DNA of 64,000 nucleotides, from contig CM028905.1 in the NCBI GenBank assembly GCA_016801885.1, positions 14,226,706 through 14,290,705 on the forward strand, given 5' to 3'. Positions 11,897 through 25,419 of this stretch are shown here, piece after piece; position 1 is the stretch's first letter, and every line of letters begins with the position of its first letter. A program made the position numbers and the translations under genes. This DNA comes from Toxotes chatareus (taxonomy: Eukaryota; Chordata; Actinopteri; Toxotidae). Under the pieces are notes generated by a model. That model did not search any database. It worked only from the letters and a program-made list of their open reading frames with translations, and was not told the DNA's origin.

Positions 11897-14800
11897 GCAT
11901 TGATGTGAAAATTGACCTTTTGCTTTGAATGGTTAAATCTGGTCATTTTGCAGAACTGGTAGTGTAACAGACCCTGTTAAAACTGAAGGAACACTGAGCA
12001 AAGTGCTCGCAGCCATTTTAAGTTTTAGTTTTGTCATTTTATCTCCATTAAAACTGCGGTGCAAAGGTCCCTAGTTTGCTGACCTTCATCAGCCTGCCAT
12101 TAAAGAGGAAGTGGCTTCAAAATTGTATTGATCAACAAAAATCAAAAGCTTGTGTCCCTGACTCTTACTTCAAAGCACCTTTAAGATCCGTCCTCTTCTT
12201 AGTTAAGAAGCATATAAAGGAAGCCTAATTTATTTTGGAGGACTAACACAAGAGAGGTCAAGCCTGTGCAGCCATTAGGTTGTATCAATGCTGCATTTTG
12301 TCCATTAGCACAAAAAAAGATAAGACACGGTTGAAACACTGAATGGATGTGCCATCTATTTTAATTAGCTCTGACTGGAGCATTTCGGTTTCATCACTTA
12401 CGATTTTGTCATGGCAAAATAAAATCCTATTTATGCACATATATCCAAATATGACCAAACAAAGCCAATTAACTGCCACAAATACAGCACACTCACACAC
12501 ACACAGAAATATTTGTGTGTGTGAGTGTTTTCTGAATATATAATCCATGTTAGGTATACCGACAGCTTGTTAGCACTCACATAATGTATAAATCAGGTTT
12601 GGCCTACTATCTGAACTGTTGCTCATTACATATGGCAGTGTTTCTTGCGGACATGCTGCATAATTGGCCGTTCTGTAACTGGTTCTGGAATAAATCAGCC
12701 AGTTTATCTTTGCAGCAAATTGCCAGGAAACAAGTCGTGTGTTATTAATGATGACCAACTTCTGGGGTCTACTTTGTACACTGTAGTTTGCCCTGTTCAA
12801 ATTTATGGAGACTGGGAGACTGAGCTAAAAATGTAAACATTGTTCAGAAGCTCCATTAGACTCTGAACACAAAACCCATAGTTCAGCAAGTCATTACATC
12901 TCGGTGAGTGGATAATTTCTGCTGTCCCATATCTTACATGTTGACTGCAATCACATTGTGGACAAATTTATCAACAATGCTTGAAGCATCAAGTGCAGGA
13001 TTCTCATCTCATTTTGAATCCTGGCCAGGACAAGCAAATTGCTGCCTGCAATATCAAGTTGCATTGATAAATGGTCCCTCCTACTAGTGGGACACATATT
13101 TGCATTTGCACAATTACCTTTCATTGGCAAGTGTTTGCACGCAGGTTCTCATCAGATTAGAAATTTGACATGCCTCAACATGTGTTTGGGAATAAAGAAG
13201 CCCTTTAGTAGGACTCCCAAAGGACCATTTCACACTCTCATGTTCTTCCCCAAAACAAGTGGTGGAGGCCTTTGAATTACAGGAAAGACAGGGTAATACA
13301 TCAGGCCCCGATCAAAGCATTCTATTGGAGTCAGCACTATCGGGCAGTATTTCTCAGAGATGATAGAGAAGGAGAGTGAAACCTTTTGAAAACAAATTTG
13401 TCACGTGGGATTATTTTTATCTTTATGATGACCTTGCAGTAAAAGAAACAAGCAGCAAAACATCATATTAGCGAACCTTTCAACTGCTTCCCACTGCTTG
13501 GGTTTATGCCACAGAGCAGATGATACATTCTGATTCACCGGACCCCCCTGGCTCATGAATTGGACGGATCTAAAAAATATATCAAAAAGACTGAAAATAT
13601 AGCAGACGAGTATGTTTTTTATGTAGCAAAAGTTTTCCTATTAAAGTATGCAATATACAGCTCATGTTTACTTGCAGAATGTTTTGACCTATTTTAGCCC
13701 CAGCTAGCAACGAACCAATGGTGTTTTTCCTAATAAAGACAAAGTATCTGTGGAACTTATGTTTATAATTCTGTTGTTTACTGAGACATTTCAGGGGACA
13801 AACCATTAAGCAAAATGGGATTCATTCGCACTTCCTCAGCCTTGTGCTCCCTGTTGCACTGCAGCCTGATGGATTTGACTTTGGCCAACAGTCTGAGTGT
13901 GATTTATGATCAAACAGCACCTGAACCTGGGATTTATTATCCATTACTGCTGTCCGTCAGGCAACATTACATTACACTCCACTGTTCATCTCAGTTTGCC
14001 AAGCAGCAATGCACCAGCAGTAGAAATACGCTGTTAAATCTAGTTTAACACATGCAAAACATCTAGTGACATTGCTGTGTCTGAAGAGGCTTCTTCAATC
14101 TCTCCAACCTTTGCTTCTCTTTTCAGTTCTGCTTAAGGGTCTCTTGATGTATATCACTGGTTTGTACATATTGCTGTGCCATTACTCCTTCTTTTCCCCT
14201 TGAAGCATGTACCTGATTACATAGTACAGAGAAATAGCTTTGTGAGTCTGAAATTGTATATTGTACATCTGTCTTTTCCATTTTCTTTGCAGCACAATAG
14301 CCTCATGTTTTGATCTTTTGACTCAGTGCAAACTTAAGTTCTGGTAATTGCCCTGTATTATCGTTTGACAGCAAATATCATTTTTTTAACAAGAAATCTG
14401 CAAGCTAGTTTTGCTTCACACCTGAATTTCAATCAGCACATGAAAAGCCCTGTGCAATCCTGCTGTTTCTGTAACCGAGAAACATCACTAAATTTAGAAC
14501 AATGCTGCCTAGAATTACAGTTGAGCAAATTATCCATGCCTTCGTTTCCCTCTGCCTAGAATAGTGCAACTATTTACATGTCTGAATGGTTCAGCAACTG
14601 CATGTTAGCAACCGGTTCAATTGAAGCGAGGCTTCTGAGCTGCACTATACACAGACAAGGTATTTTCCTCCAGTTCTGCTGCACTACACTGACTTCCAGT
14701 GCATTTCAGAATTTGATATTAAGGAATACTTCGCCAAACGTTTCCTGTGGATTTGAAATGTGGCTCTGAAAAGTTTGCAGTTTGTGTGTTCCTGGAGAAA

Positions 14801-16190
14801 GGCAGCTCTGTTTTGATTCACAGCAGCTGGATTCCAGAGGTCACACTGAAAACACAGAATCAAAATGTCCATTAACTATAAATAAGGTTTTGCTGCACAA
14901 TGCTTTTTTGTGAACTGGGAACTCAAACATTTTATACACAGCATCTCAGAATTGTTCTTTGCAGATTCCAAGCTCAGAATATGGCAAATGAAAATAGTCT
15001 TCCTTAGAGCGCACTTTCTTTCACTGAACCTTATTAGTATTAAAAAGGTTCATCGTGTCGGCACTGATTCTGACATTACATGTCATTAGGCTGATCAGAC
15101 AGTAACTGCGGTGTGGGCAGGCAGTCTGAACATCCAATTATTATAGTATTTTTTTTGGGATACAGCAGCTATATAATGTTCACAGCAACAGTTCAGGCTG
15201 AATTAAGTCACTGCTCATGTGTTACAGAGTGGGCCTTTTACTTTAAGGGTGTTGCATTATGGGTTGTTTATAGCCTTAATGGTGCTAGGCTCATGAGTTA
15301 ATATCTTCGTGTTCATTGTGTCAAGAGTTAGTCAGAGTGTCCAGTAATCTTAATTAAACATACAGATGTTGCTATATCTGCTGGCTCATGTTTCTTGTTT
15401 TCTGCCACGGAGGAAATTTTCAAGTGGAAACTGTTATTCCAGCTCTTTCAACAGCTCGACAGGAGAGTGTGTACTGCAGTGGTTAGCTATGTCTTTCTCA
15501 TCCACTATATTTTGTTTGAAAAGTTTGTTGACGTGATGCCTTGGTGTCCTGGTGGAAAGCTCTGACATTCAAGACGTGTGTAGACTGCCAGAAAGCTAAG
15601 TTTATATTTCAATAAGCTACAAAACTCACAGCTTCCTGTTTCCAATATCTATGTTTATTTGATTTTTCAGCTCATTAACTGAACACTGCTCAGGAGCAGA
15701 CCCCTCAATTGGCTTCCAGGTGATTGGCTTCGGGACACGTGAAGCCGACTGCAGCGTCTGTTAGTTGGCTCAGTCGTACACGTTACTAAAGTATGTTTGT
15801 GTGTGTCATATCTGAATTTCTCCACACTTGTTACCAGGACAACCTGCTCCTTCAGTGTGCCCTTTAAGTAAATAGTGGGGAGGATGACTGGAAAGGAGGA
15901 AGGGATCTAGTCATTCAGATCTCGTGGGAACCCTCAGAGAGACGGAGGGAACAGATGTTGAGGAGGAGCCCTTCTATTCTCAGCCTGTTTTCTGGAGGTG
16001 TGTTTGGTCATTAGCAAATATTCCATTGCAAGTGGAGGAATGGCACAGGATCAACATTCTAAGGCAGAAATGTGATTCACTGCTCTAGAAAATGCATAGC
16101 TCCTGTCTGCCAAGATTGTGGGACTTCTGAGTGTCTGTTTTTGCCTGTGATCAAACATGCATGACAGCTCGCCTTCAAAGCCAAGACAAT
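11897..16190. other. non-coding stretch, no gene seen
   Basis: This 4.3-kb stretch has no frame over 90 codons and nothing resembling a known protein, tRNA or repeat family. It contains the CA/TG hairpin at 12489-12528. Several sections (for example 14860-15080) are repeat-free and could be conserved, but nothing specific supports that. Confidence 0.55.
12489..12528. repeat. inverted repeat, 15-bp perfect arms
   Basis: The left arm 12489-12503 (ACACTCACACACACA) is the exact reverse complement of 12514-12528, with a 10-base spacer. A CA array and a TG array face each other and both carry the same ACTC/GAGT variant, so the match is not merely a repeat of dinucleotides. It could form a cruciform, or a hairpin if transcribed. 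Confidence 0.85.
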
Positions 16191-17250
16191 ATGTGAGCGC
16201 GGCATGCTGGCAGAGGCGTACGATCAGTGCGTCCAGAGGAAACGCACACCCTCACGCATTACAGTTGACAGACCTGCTTCTTTCATCCAGCTAAAAAGAA
16301 GGGTGCTTACTTTATGAATAGTTAATAGAGGTTAGGATAATATCCAGGTTGTTGCTCTTGTATATCAATAAGGAAATGTCAAGACAGCCCTGCGACAGAC
16401 TCACTGACCCATGTATCATCTCCTGGTATGCATAATATCACTGAAGCCTTCTGAGAGTTTCCCTCCAGTCTGAAACAATTCATCTTCAACGATGCATCTG
16501 TTCAAGTCTCCTCTAGAAAGGAGAGGAACAAACAATTGACACTTAATTGCTCAAAGGCAAATGATACAAAAGGCTCATTTCACTGCAACCATCAAGTGTT
16601 GGCGTCTGATTACTCAAACATGCGCACACATCATCACGACACATTGCCGGGTTTGATTAACACAAATGTTGTGCAGACCCTTTACGCAAATATTTTCTCA
16701 GAGGAGAAACGATGCAGCAGCTGTAGATTTGACAGAGCTGTAAACAAGGTACAGCAGCTTTAAATCTCACATAATGAAGACAGGCAGGAATAACAACTGT
16801 GTGCACTCCCCCCCGAGGCAGTTTTCCCTGAGGCAACTTTCCCTGAGGTGAACAGATTTGCCAGTGCACACTTGAATCTGGGTGGAGTGACCGACGATGG
16901 GATCACACTTTGTGGGAATAGGACATGCACAGCGCCGCAGGTCTGTGGGGGGTTTGCAGCGAAGAGGTAGAAATCCTTTGAGCACAGAATCATCGTACCA
17001 GAACATTGTTCCATTTAGCTGAAAAACACCTCAGGTAATGGACGGAGGCATCCTTGGCTACGTACAGTCAAAGATCAATTTTTAATAAAAATCCTAGTGG
17101 CTGGTATTTTTCACATGTCAGAGGCACATCTAAAGAAAGCCAGCAAAATCAGACAGCGCTTCCTGTTGCCATGCTTCAAATAAATTACAGATTTTTTAGG
17201 AGACATTGTTCTGTCATTAAAAAAACAAAAAACAAATACCACATCTATAT
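16191..17250. other. non-coding stretch with CpG cluster and short tandem repeat
   Basis: Seven CpG dinucleotides fall within about 60 bases at 16198-16256, dense for this CpG-poor window but far too short to call an island. A 15-bp tandem pair lies at 16815-16844. Overlapping minus-strand frames of 70-84 codons across 16657-17014 have no recognisable product. Confidence 0.5.
16815..16844. repeat. 15-bp tandem duplication
   Basis: Two units, GAGGCAGTTTTCCCT and GAGGCAACTTTCCCT, differ at two positions and are followed by the start of a third (GAGGTG). This is a small local duplication. Confidence 0.85.
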
Positions 17251-17254
17251 TTGA

Positions 17255-17420
17255 GACTTTCTTGGCTCGGTGCGAGCATTTGCATCCCCTCTAATTTGAT
17301 GCAGGCTGCAATTATGTATGACTAATAGTAGATAGGAAGCTTCAGTATTCGCTGTTGATATTTTGCAACAGTGTTAATTTAAGCTGTTGATCTATGTATT
17401 GGAACAACAGTGATTAACAC
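17255..17420. promoter_or_regulatory. weak candidate conserved non-coding element
   Basis: The stretch includes GAGCATTTGCATCCCC (octamer ATTTGCAT), CTCTAATTTGATG and GCAATTATGTATGACTAATA, with no repeats. The motif mix is enhancer-like, but the stretch is short and the evidence thin. Confidence 0.2.
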
Positions 17421-18455
17421 GTGTTATTAGCATAAATGTGTTATTCGGATGCCAAAACATTACAAGTATGTGGATGGCATGCTAAATGTCCTGTCTTTTT
17501 TTTTTTTTTTTTTTACTGAGCTCCTATCACATCACCCTATTGCCCTCTTTGTGCACAGAATGGAAAACACACCCCAGTCTGTCATTCGGGTTGATTCCAT
17601 GCAGAGGAGAGTGGGATCGGGGTGCTGTTAGCCGGGCTAAACTTCGTGTATTTCCAGTTTCACTTTGATCATGAAAAGAGTATTAATTAGAGGAACCTTT
17701 CAAGGCTTAAGAGGGAGGATCTGAGGTCCAGCTGTTTTCCACCACTTTTTATTGCAATTGTACTCAAAGTACCCCTGAGAAAGGGGCGGTTGCCATGGTA
17801 AAATGAATTGATAAGGCAGTACTTTAGTCTGTGCACACTGAGACACATTCAGCAGATGCTGACACTGAAGTGATGTTTATGTTTTCTTACAGGGCACTGG
17901 TAAATCCTTCTCTGAAAAGACATGAAAAGGTCTCAGTGGCTTCTTTAATTGACGGTGGCAGAAAGCCCTGCTGGAAGCATTCGAGGCCGTTCTATATATC
18001 ATGCTTCATATTCCTTTTTAATGATGGTCATACAAGGACATTGAAGTGCTTATTCATGCGGTCTGAACTGTACGTACTGTACCATGCAGACTTGTAACAT
18101 TTTAATTTTGCTGCTAAGATACCAGCACTCCTTATGATCATAGGAAAACAAGATGGGTTAAAAAAAAAAAAATAGATGGGAAATGTTTGTACAGAGGATC
18201 ATCAGTCCAGTCATTGAGTTTCTCTGCATATGCCACACATTGATGTGAAACCCTATAGCAGCCTATAAATGTAAATATGTAGTTTTAATAAGCTACTGTG
18301 AGGTGGTGGACTACTTTTTTTCTTTTTGGAAGTCTTGGCAAAAAAGTGGATGCCAGCTGAACTTGTGGCAGAAGGGAAATACATCTGTACATAAAAACAA
18401 AGGAATGTCAAAAATACTTTCAACATTTGTCTAAACAGGAAGCTTTTTGAAAGCA
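17421..18455. other. non-coding stretch, no gene seen
   Basis: No gene is recognised. A T19 run at 17496-17514 and an A run near 18160-18172 create low-complexity open frames (poly-Phe, poly-Lys). The 88-codon frame at 17831-18097 has no recognisable features. Confidence 0.6.
17496..17514. repeat. poly(T) run of 19
   Basis: An uninterrupted T homopolymer. Two overlapping frames through it read as poly-Phe and are artefacts. Confidence 0.85.
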
Positions 18456-18459
18456 AGAA

Positions 18460-18745
18460 TTTTCTGTGAAGATCTGTGAAGCTGAAGTAAAAAAAATCTG
18501 TTCGTAAACATGAACATTTATTCAGGTTGTAATGTGTGCGTTTGTTTTACTTGTGAATCAAATTGCTTGGGATTTGTGTGAGGATTGGAGCACACATTTG
18601 CGAGTACCCAAAATTATGCACAAATCCTTGTACATATTTGTAAATGTAAAAGTTATTTTTCATTTGTAGATCATGTGATACACATTTGTGAGGATTTTGA
18701 GTCCAGTTTCTCTCCATACTGTAGTTCCATGTTATTTATATGTAA
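18460..18745. repeat. probable dispersed repeat rich in ATTTGTG units
   Basis: ATTTGTG-like words recur at irregular spacing: GGGATTTGTGTGAGGATT, ACACATTTGCGAGTACCCAA, CATTTGTAGATCATGTGATA, ACACATTTGTGAGGATTTTG. The text resembles a dispersed repeat that I associate with teleosts, but I cannot name it. Start and end are approximate and no terminal repeats are visible. Confidence 0.35.
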
Positions 18746-21700
18746 AATTAAGACAGAAACAAAAACCTGACACCAAAATGTTGTATGTTTGCATAGATAT
18801 AGCCTTTATCAACAGTAGCTGTCCATTTTTTTTTTTATTAAACAAATTAGTAACATATTAACAGTGTGTAATTATCTAGTATTCTGACCATATGAAGAGT
18901 TCTTTGTCCTTTCTTTAAAATGTGCTCATGTAATCTGGGATGGAATGCCTGACCAAATTTCATTAATTTCCCCCCTAATTACAGTATTTAATTAATCACT
19001 CTACATGGATTATAATCCACTCGTGTGGGTATTTACAGCTACATACATTTCCAACAGAGAAAACATGAATAAATGTAAGAATGTCAAAGTTAAGAGTTGG
19101 TTCAACAGAAGTTCATGCATCACTGTAACTAACATTATATGGCATCCTTATTAGGATAACACAACCCAAACAAGGTTTAGTTCAAAGTCTTTGCGATTTA
19201 TCAGCTCGCAGAGGTTTATCATCATGCTGGAGACGCATAATAACTGGGGTTAATGTGGGGATTATAATCATGATGACAAAAACTTAAGATAATCTAAATT
19301 TAACAGCAACTTCATAAAGCCACAGACATCTGAAACAAAAATATACTTTTAGTCGCATCAGAAATGACACATACAGATATTGAAGTAGCATTTCTAAAAA
19401 CTGCCCTCTTAGATTGATCTAACACCACTTCATAATCTCATTAAACTGTTTCCTGCTTTAAAAGATAAGCCCTTATTTTTCATTTTGCAGATTACAAAGT
19501 GCCATTATTATCAGTTTAATTATTCTCAGTGATTAGAGGCTTTAATGAATAAAATGTCTACATACTGTAATAGCGGTGATTCACTCTCGTTTAATGATGG
19601 CTAAATATCCTCACCTCGGTACAGAAACAAAATTTACAAGAAAATGGGTTTGAACTTTAGTTGGTAAAAAAAAAAAGAAAATAGTAGCTGCCATGAGTTC
19701 AATCACGGGCTTTTACTTCAGATGCAAAAAAGTGGTTCTGAAAAGTACAGAATGAGCACTAATCAGATCAGCAGTTGAGCACACAAAATCCACTTTAAGT
19801 TTATGGATGGTTGGAAACAAAGAAAACATTTGCTTATCAACTCTGTGTACTCTCACAGAGGAACAAAGGACAGTGTAATCTTGTGGAAAATATACAACTC
19901 AAAAACACTACAAATAATGGCTCACAAGTCATGGTCAGTGGCCAGACAGCTACTGCTCTTTAAATCTAAGGTTTCCACAAAAATGATTCTTTGTTTATTT
20001 AATTTATTTGTTTATGTGTCTTGTTAGGATTTGTTATTTTCTCTGCTCTTGTTAAGCTGCACATGTTTTAAAATGTCTAAAATGGCAAAAAGTAGTCACT
20101 TTGTAAGTTTGACCCATTTGTAAGCTTGACCCTCTTACAACTGATTGCATGACACTGCTGTAAAATAGCATATAGGCATACTAATAGAACTAGTCCCTTT
20201 ATAATAATTCAAAAATCTGTCATCTTGAAACAAAATATTCAATTCGTTAATGCTCCACTGTGCATCTTTTCACCTTGAGGCTACAAAGTGCTATGTGAGT
20301 CCTTTATTTGTCCCCTCAGGTGTGCAGGTTAGGCCAGCACTTGTCACTCAATTTGATGAGCTGTTGAGACGACATTCAGCCTGAGGCGGCAGTAACATAA
20401 AGCCACCTCGGGCACTGAAGACATGGACAGAGGAAATTAATCTGAAAATAAAGCAATATGATAACCACGACTGGCAAACCCATGTGACAGACACCCACAG
20501 AAAATATATATGCCCCGAAACATCCTGGAAGCTCTAAAACAGCCAGCTCCAGGCAAAAATCTGGATTTTAGTTACTTTATGTGCAACTGTGAAAACTGGG
20601 AAAATAATAATACTTCTAATTAAATGTAGGGTGTAAAACATTTAATTTAATTTGACATTCAAAACTATGGAGACATAGGAAGAGAAATACTACATGTTCA
20701 GCAAAACACGAAGAGTGACTGAATGTGTTGTTCACTTGTCAAAGATGTTTTTTTTGGCAAACTTGTTTGTATGCATTGATTTTCTTGGGCATTTCTTTAT
20801 GTATTATCAAACCGGTAAATGTGTGTCTTAATTTTCTTAAGTTTTACTGTAATTTTTTTTCTAAATGTAATGTTTGTCATCAAAGTTTGTCAAGTTTATA
20901 ACCTTATCTACAATCATATTCTTGTCAGTAAAACCTTAACACAAAAACCCATAGTCAACATGTTTAAATTAAATGTGTCTTGTCAAGCATTGCAGAGCCC
21001 TTGTTGTTGAAAACCACCAAACACAGGTGCATTAGCTGTGCATACAATCCTTCTGATTATTTCCAACAGTAAGTTTTAGTAAAAACAAACAACCAAAGAA
21101 AGTCCCCTATCAGTGTCTCTGCCTGTTACTCCCTTGCACACACACTCAGACACAAACAGACACACAGAGCTCTCCATGACTGTCGCTCTGCAGTTATTTC
21201 AAATAACATGCTTAAAGGCATTTGAAATGACTTAAATGAGAAGATGCATTCAATACCACAAAGCTGTGAGGCAAATACAGGCTGTCAGGAGCAAGATGCA
21301 CAGCTCTTGATTGACACTCTGCTGATTACAGTGTAATTTATAGAAAGCAACTTATTTCTCACTGCAGCACACATACAATTGTCTGAAAACAGCTTCTCAG
21401 TTGTGTCTGACAGAGCTCCGGTCAATATTGTCAATAGCCAAGTAGCTAGAACTACCATGGCGAGATGGATTTTGGCCTGGTCTGCGACTTCTCTCCTCCT
21501 AATTGCTTTAGTTAAGTTAATTCATTGTGCTTGACTGTGTACTTCTGTTTCTGTGTGCGTCTCTCTCTCTGTGGCTTGTACGTACACACACATTAATGTG
21601 AGAAAACAGGTTCAAGCAAGAAAATGGTTAACAGAATTTACATGCAGTGCAATACACTGATTACCAGTTTAATAGGTTCACCTAGGGTACATAAACTGTC

Positions 21701-22425
21701 TAACAGATTATATTGGATATTTAATAGGTTTAAAGAGCAATAGGCCTCACAGTTTTTTAATCTGGCCACTGGAAAGTTTGTTTATTTGGTCACAGTGTGT
21801 GCAGAGTGTACCTGTCCCCGACTGTAACAGCTTAGCCACCGAATGATCTCAAAACTTTCCAGAATCTCCAGTTCTTTTTTATTTTTTGTCCACACCCCCT
21901 CGACTTTTCATCTTGTCTCTATGCGTCCATGAACTGAAGTCACAAAGCCTCTGGGATAAGCACAAACTTTTCATTCAAGTTCAAACATTGTCAGCTCACG
22001 TGGACTGGTCTTTGCTCACATCCTCACATATGCGATCACACCACCTCTAAAATCTGCTTTGCATTCAGTCTGAGCACACCTGGTGTGCGCCGGCTGCATT
22101 GAAAAGGCAACGCATAAGCCGCTGCAGTCATCTGTCAGTCTACACTGGATCCTGTCAGCGAGGGCTCTCAATGTCACCTAAAATCAACATCACGACTAAT
22201 TGTTACATGTGCCTCAATGATGAATAATGAAACCTGTATCTTATTACACGCCGCTGTGCACAAATTTCTCTGTCATCACAGTGGACCTCCTAATAACTCT
22301 TTGTTCTGAACCAAAAAAAACATGTATTATTCAACAAATTCACTTCTAGGTATCTGTTTTCTAAAACAAGTATTACAACCATATCTGAATAACTGTTTAT
22401 TACTGTCTTTGTTACCTCATTATTC
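18746..22425. other. non-coding stretch, no gene seen
   Basis: AT-rich DNA without supported genes; the open frames are under 75 codons. It has short A/T runs (near 18828-18837 and 19665-19675) and a CA-rich patch at about 21136-21168. No repeat family is recognised. Confidence 0.55.
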
Positions 22426-22429
22426 CATC

Positions 22430-23260
22430 AGTGATATAGTCTGGTCTACAGTTATATAGTAACATTATTTTAACAAACACTATAGACAGCTGCATTTGAA
22501 ACCACCTGCTTAAACCTCCAAACTGTGGTTGGGAAGCACAGGGTAGACTCCTCTAGAGTGGGAGGGCTATAGCTACTTTCAGGGTTTTTCCTCTGTCACT
22601 ATAGTCAGCTACTGGTAAACAAAACTTAGGAACTCTACTTGGTTCTTAAGGAGCTGTAGCATCAATTTATTTCCTGACAAACTGTAGTTCGTAATGAAGA
22701 TTTTCTCTTTCATTTACAGCTCACTGATAACCCGACTCTGCTCTGATGGCCAATACACCTGCACATCCTGACTGAGGTACCCCGTTTCTCCTTCCTGCAC
22801 ACTCACCACAGAGCGCACTGAATGCTTCAAACACAGCTGCACCATTATGCTATTTTCTCACAGTGTTCATATTTAGCTTCTTTCTGTCCTGTTGTCCTGT
22901 TGACTGAAGACAAAGTACGTAGTTTTTATAGTTAAACTGAACGTATATGGTTGATTACGTGGCTGAAAACTTCTAGGTGGAACAACGCCATCTCGACTAA
23001 TGAAATAAGACCACACTGGAAACACAGACTGGTTGTGCACATAGGGTTATATAGGGTCGCTGTACTTTAGGGTGCATTAGGCAGCAGCTTGTGATAGAAC
23101 GAATTCATCCAACATACTGACACGACTAAAATTTGGTCTGCTAGAGTCATAATGTCTGTTTTTATAACTTTTTGATCCATTGCCCAGCCCTATACCTTCA
23201 GCTACAGCACTGAAATGCACTGAGGTGCATTTTGAAGCACTAACATGTGTACTTGTGTGT
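22430..23260. repeat. possible ancient transposon-derived segment
   Basis: Several phrases (TCAGCTACTGGTAAACAAAA, GGTGGAACAACGCCATCTCG, GGAAACACAGACTGGTTGTG, TTGCCCAGCCCTATACCTTC) sound like pieces of an interspersed repeat that I have met in fish genomes. I have no second copy in this window to confirm it and see no terminal inverted repeats or coding frames. Boundaries are guesses. Confidence 0.3.
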
Positions 23261-25415
23261 GTAAATGAAAAAAATAACTTTCTTTTAAGATTCTTGGTTT
23301 ATTGCTGTTACATCGGATGCCCGAGAGATGACCGAAATGCGTTGGTGGGTTACTTTATAATTTAGTAGCAGTCAGTTTAGGTCAGTACAGTCTGACTGCA
23401 AAGAAATCCAGTTTACGTGCAGCTAGTCAGTAATTTCCCCTCCATCTCCTTTACTGCTGCCAAAAGGACACTGCCCCTATCCTGATTCTTTCTCATGCAA
23501 ACACTCACACTGAAAACTCATCTGTGACGATTCAGGTGCAGGTGAAGGGTTATCCAGAAAAACCAAGTCAAAGGTAGTTGGATTTGCTGATTTAGTCTTC
23601 AACACATTCATCTCCATTCAACTGAGAGGCTTCATCAGCTCAACTGACAGCTGGCGAGTTCCCACGAAGAGAAACCTTTGGAGTCATTTACACATTCATG
23701 TCAAAAGCGGGTCACTGACGTCAAACGTGAAAAGTTGAAGTCACATGAAAGTCATGTGAGGAGTGTCAATTGGTGTGAAAGTGACTTGGAGGAGTTGACA
23801 GTATGACAGCTTAACTAGCTGAAAAGTGGTTGCAGGTCCCAGGTTGTTAAAATGTGACACTGAAAAGCACCATTTATGAACCTGGTTAACAGTTCACAGC
23901 CAGTTTAACACCATCAGAAATCTACTGTTAAAAAAGTTTCTCTTTATCCTTCAACCTGATAAAGGGAAACGGGTTTTAAGTTTACACGATGTTTCTTAAA
24001 CCAAGCCACTGCCAAAAGCTGGGAATTATCAGCTCGCTGAGATGCATGTAAACACAGATAAGAGCGATGCAGCAGCAGTTTTCCTCCCAATGTGTTTCAG
24101 TGTTGATTTATCCTTTAAAAAGACATTGCACTATTCAGAAAATTCCCAAGGCTACCCAAACAAGGTACAACCCCATCAACTCACTCGTAAAATGTTTTTT
24201 GTTAATGACAATTTACTAATGCATTTAACAAAGCACACATTATTACTACACGGCCACATACTCCCTAATAAATGGGGAAGGCATTTTCCAACCTTTTGTA
24301 GGGTTTGGTGTCACTGTGTTGCGTGTCTCCATTTTGTTTCTGGTGTCGACACCTACCTCTAATTCTCATCCTGAAAATCTGTTTGACCATCCCCCAAACA
24401 TTAATATTATTCATGACCCATTGCCTCAAATTACCTTTATCACTTAAATAACAACTGGCAGAAAAATCACCCCGACAAAGTTCTTGAGATGATATTATCA
24501 TTGTGTTACTGCTCTCTGTGCCTTAACACTGTAAACAAATGATTTAAAGCATCTTTCTATAAAAACCTTTTGTCATCTATATACATGTTGCTAAGAGAAT
24601 TGCTTAAAGATTTGAGATGCTTTGACTGAATACAAAAAGCAACCACTTGACAAGAATACTGTATAAATATAAAGGTAGATGTCACTTCTTTTGTGTGTAT
24701 AGTAGAAAAGACTAATACAATATGACTCATTATCAGCACAGATTTTGACTTCTTGCAAAAGCAGTAAGCATTTAGTTTTAGACAGATTAAAGCCTTAAAG
24801 CCTTTTTATTAGCAGACACACAGACGCACGCACTTACATGCACAAGCACATGTACATGCTTGTATACACCCTGGCGTACCCAATCTTAGAACATCAAAGA
24901 GCGATTCATTAGTTTTTCATTCATATGTGGATTTCATAGCATAATTGCAGCAAAATGCTCTGATGTAGGGGCATTTGCAATTCACAGTCACAAGCTCATA
25001 CATAGAATATGTAGCTATAAAGACACCGGCATGTGAATATTTAATGGAACAGACAGAGATAAATATTTCCTAGATCTGTGTCTGTTGAACTGTTAATCTC
25101 GGAAGTCTTCAGCACATAAATGCCAACGAGACAAAGAGCAGATACAGATGTGGTGTGGATGTTACAAACTGTGCCTGAAGGTTATGATGCTGTTTTCTGG
25201 TGATAAGAGCAAAAACCTATATAGAGTTAATACAGTTAGTGAAATAATGATCAGCAGCTTTTAAATTTCAACTTCAAACAAAGCCAGTGAGACAAAATCT
25301 CATTGTGAAAATCAATGCTTTACCAACCAGGCTGTAAATGTCAGCCTGTGTACTTGGATATCACTTTTACATGTAAGAATCTAACTTTTAAAAAAAGGAG
25401 TTTTTAGACATACTT
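23261..25415. other. non-coding stretch with a clustered factor-site block
   Basis: No gene is recognised. The 106-codon frame at 24042-24362 shows no domain. The notable part is 23705-23765, described separately. From about 24780 to 24870 there is a CA-rich patch with repeated ACGCAC/ACATGC words. Confidence 0.5.
23716..23759. promoter_or_regulatory. CRE octamer plus paired M-box motifs
   Basis: The palindromic cAMP-response element TGACGTCA is at 23716-23723. TCACATGA (23741-23748) and TCATGTGA (23752-23759) follow, reverse complements separated by three bases. TCATGTGA is the M-box form of the E-box preferred by MITF/TFE-family bHLH-zip factors, and TGACGTCA is bound by CREB/ATF. The arrangement is seen directly; regulatory function is inference. 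Confidence 0.35.
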
Positions 25416-25419
25416 ACAG

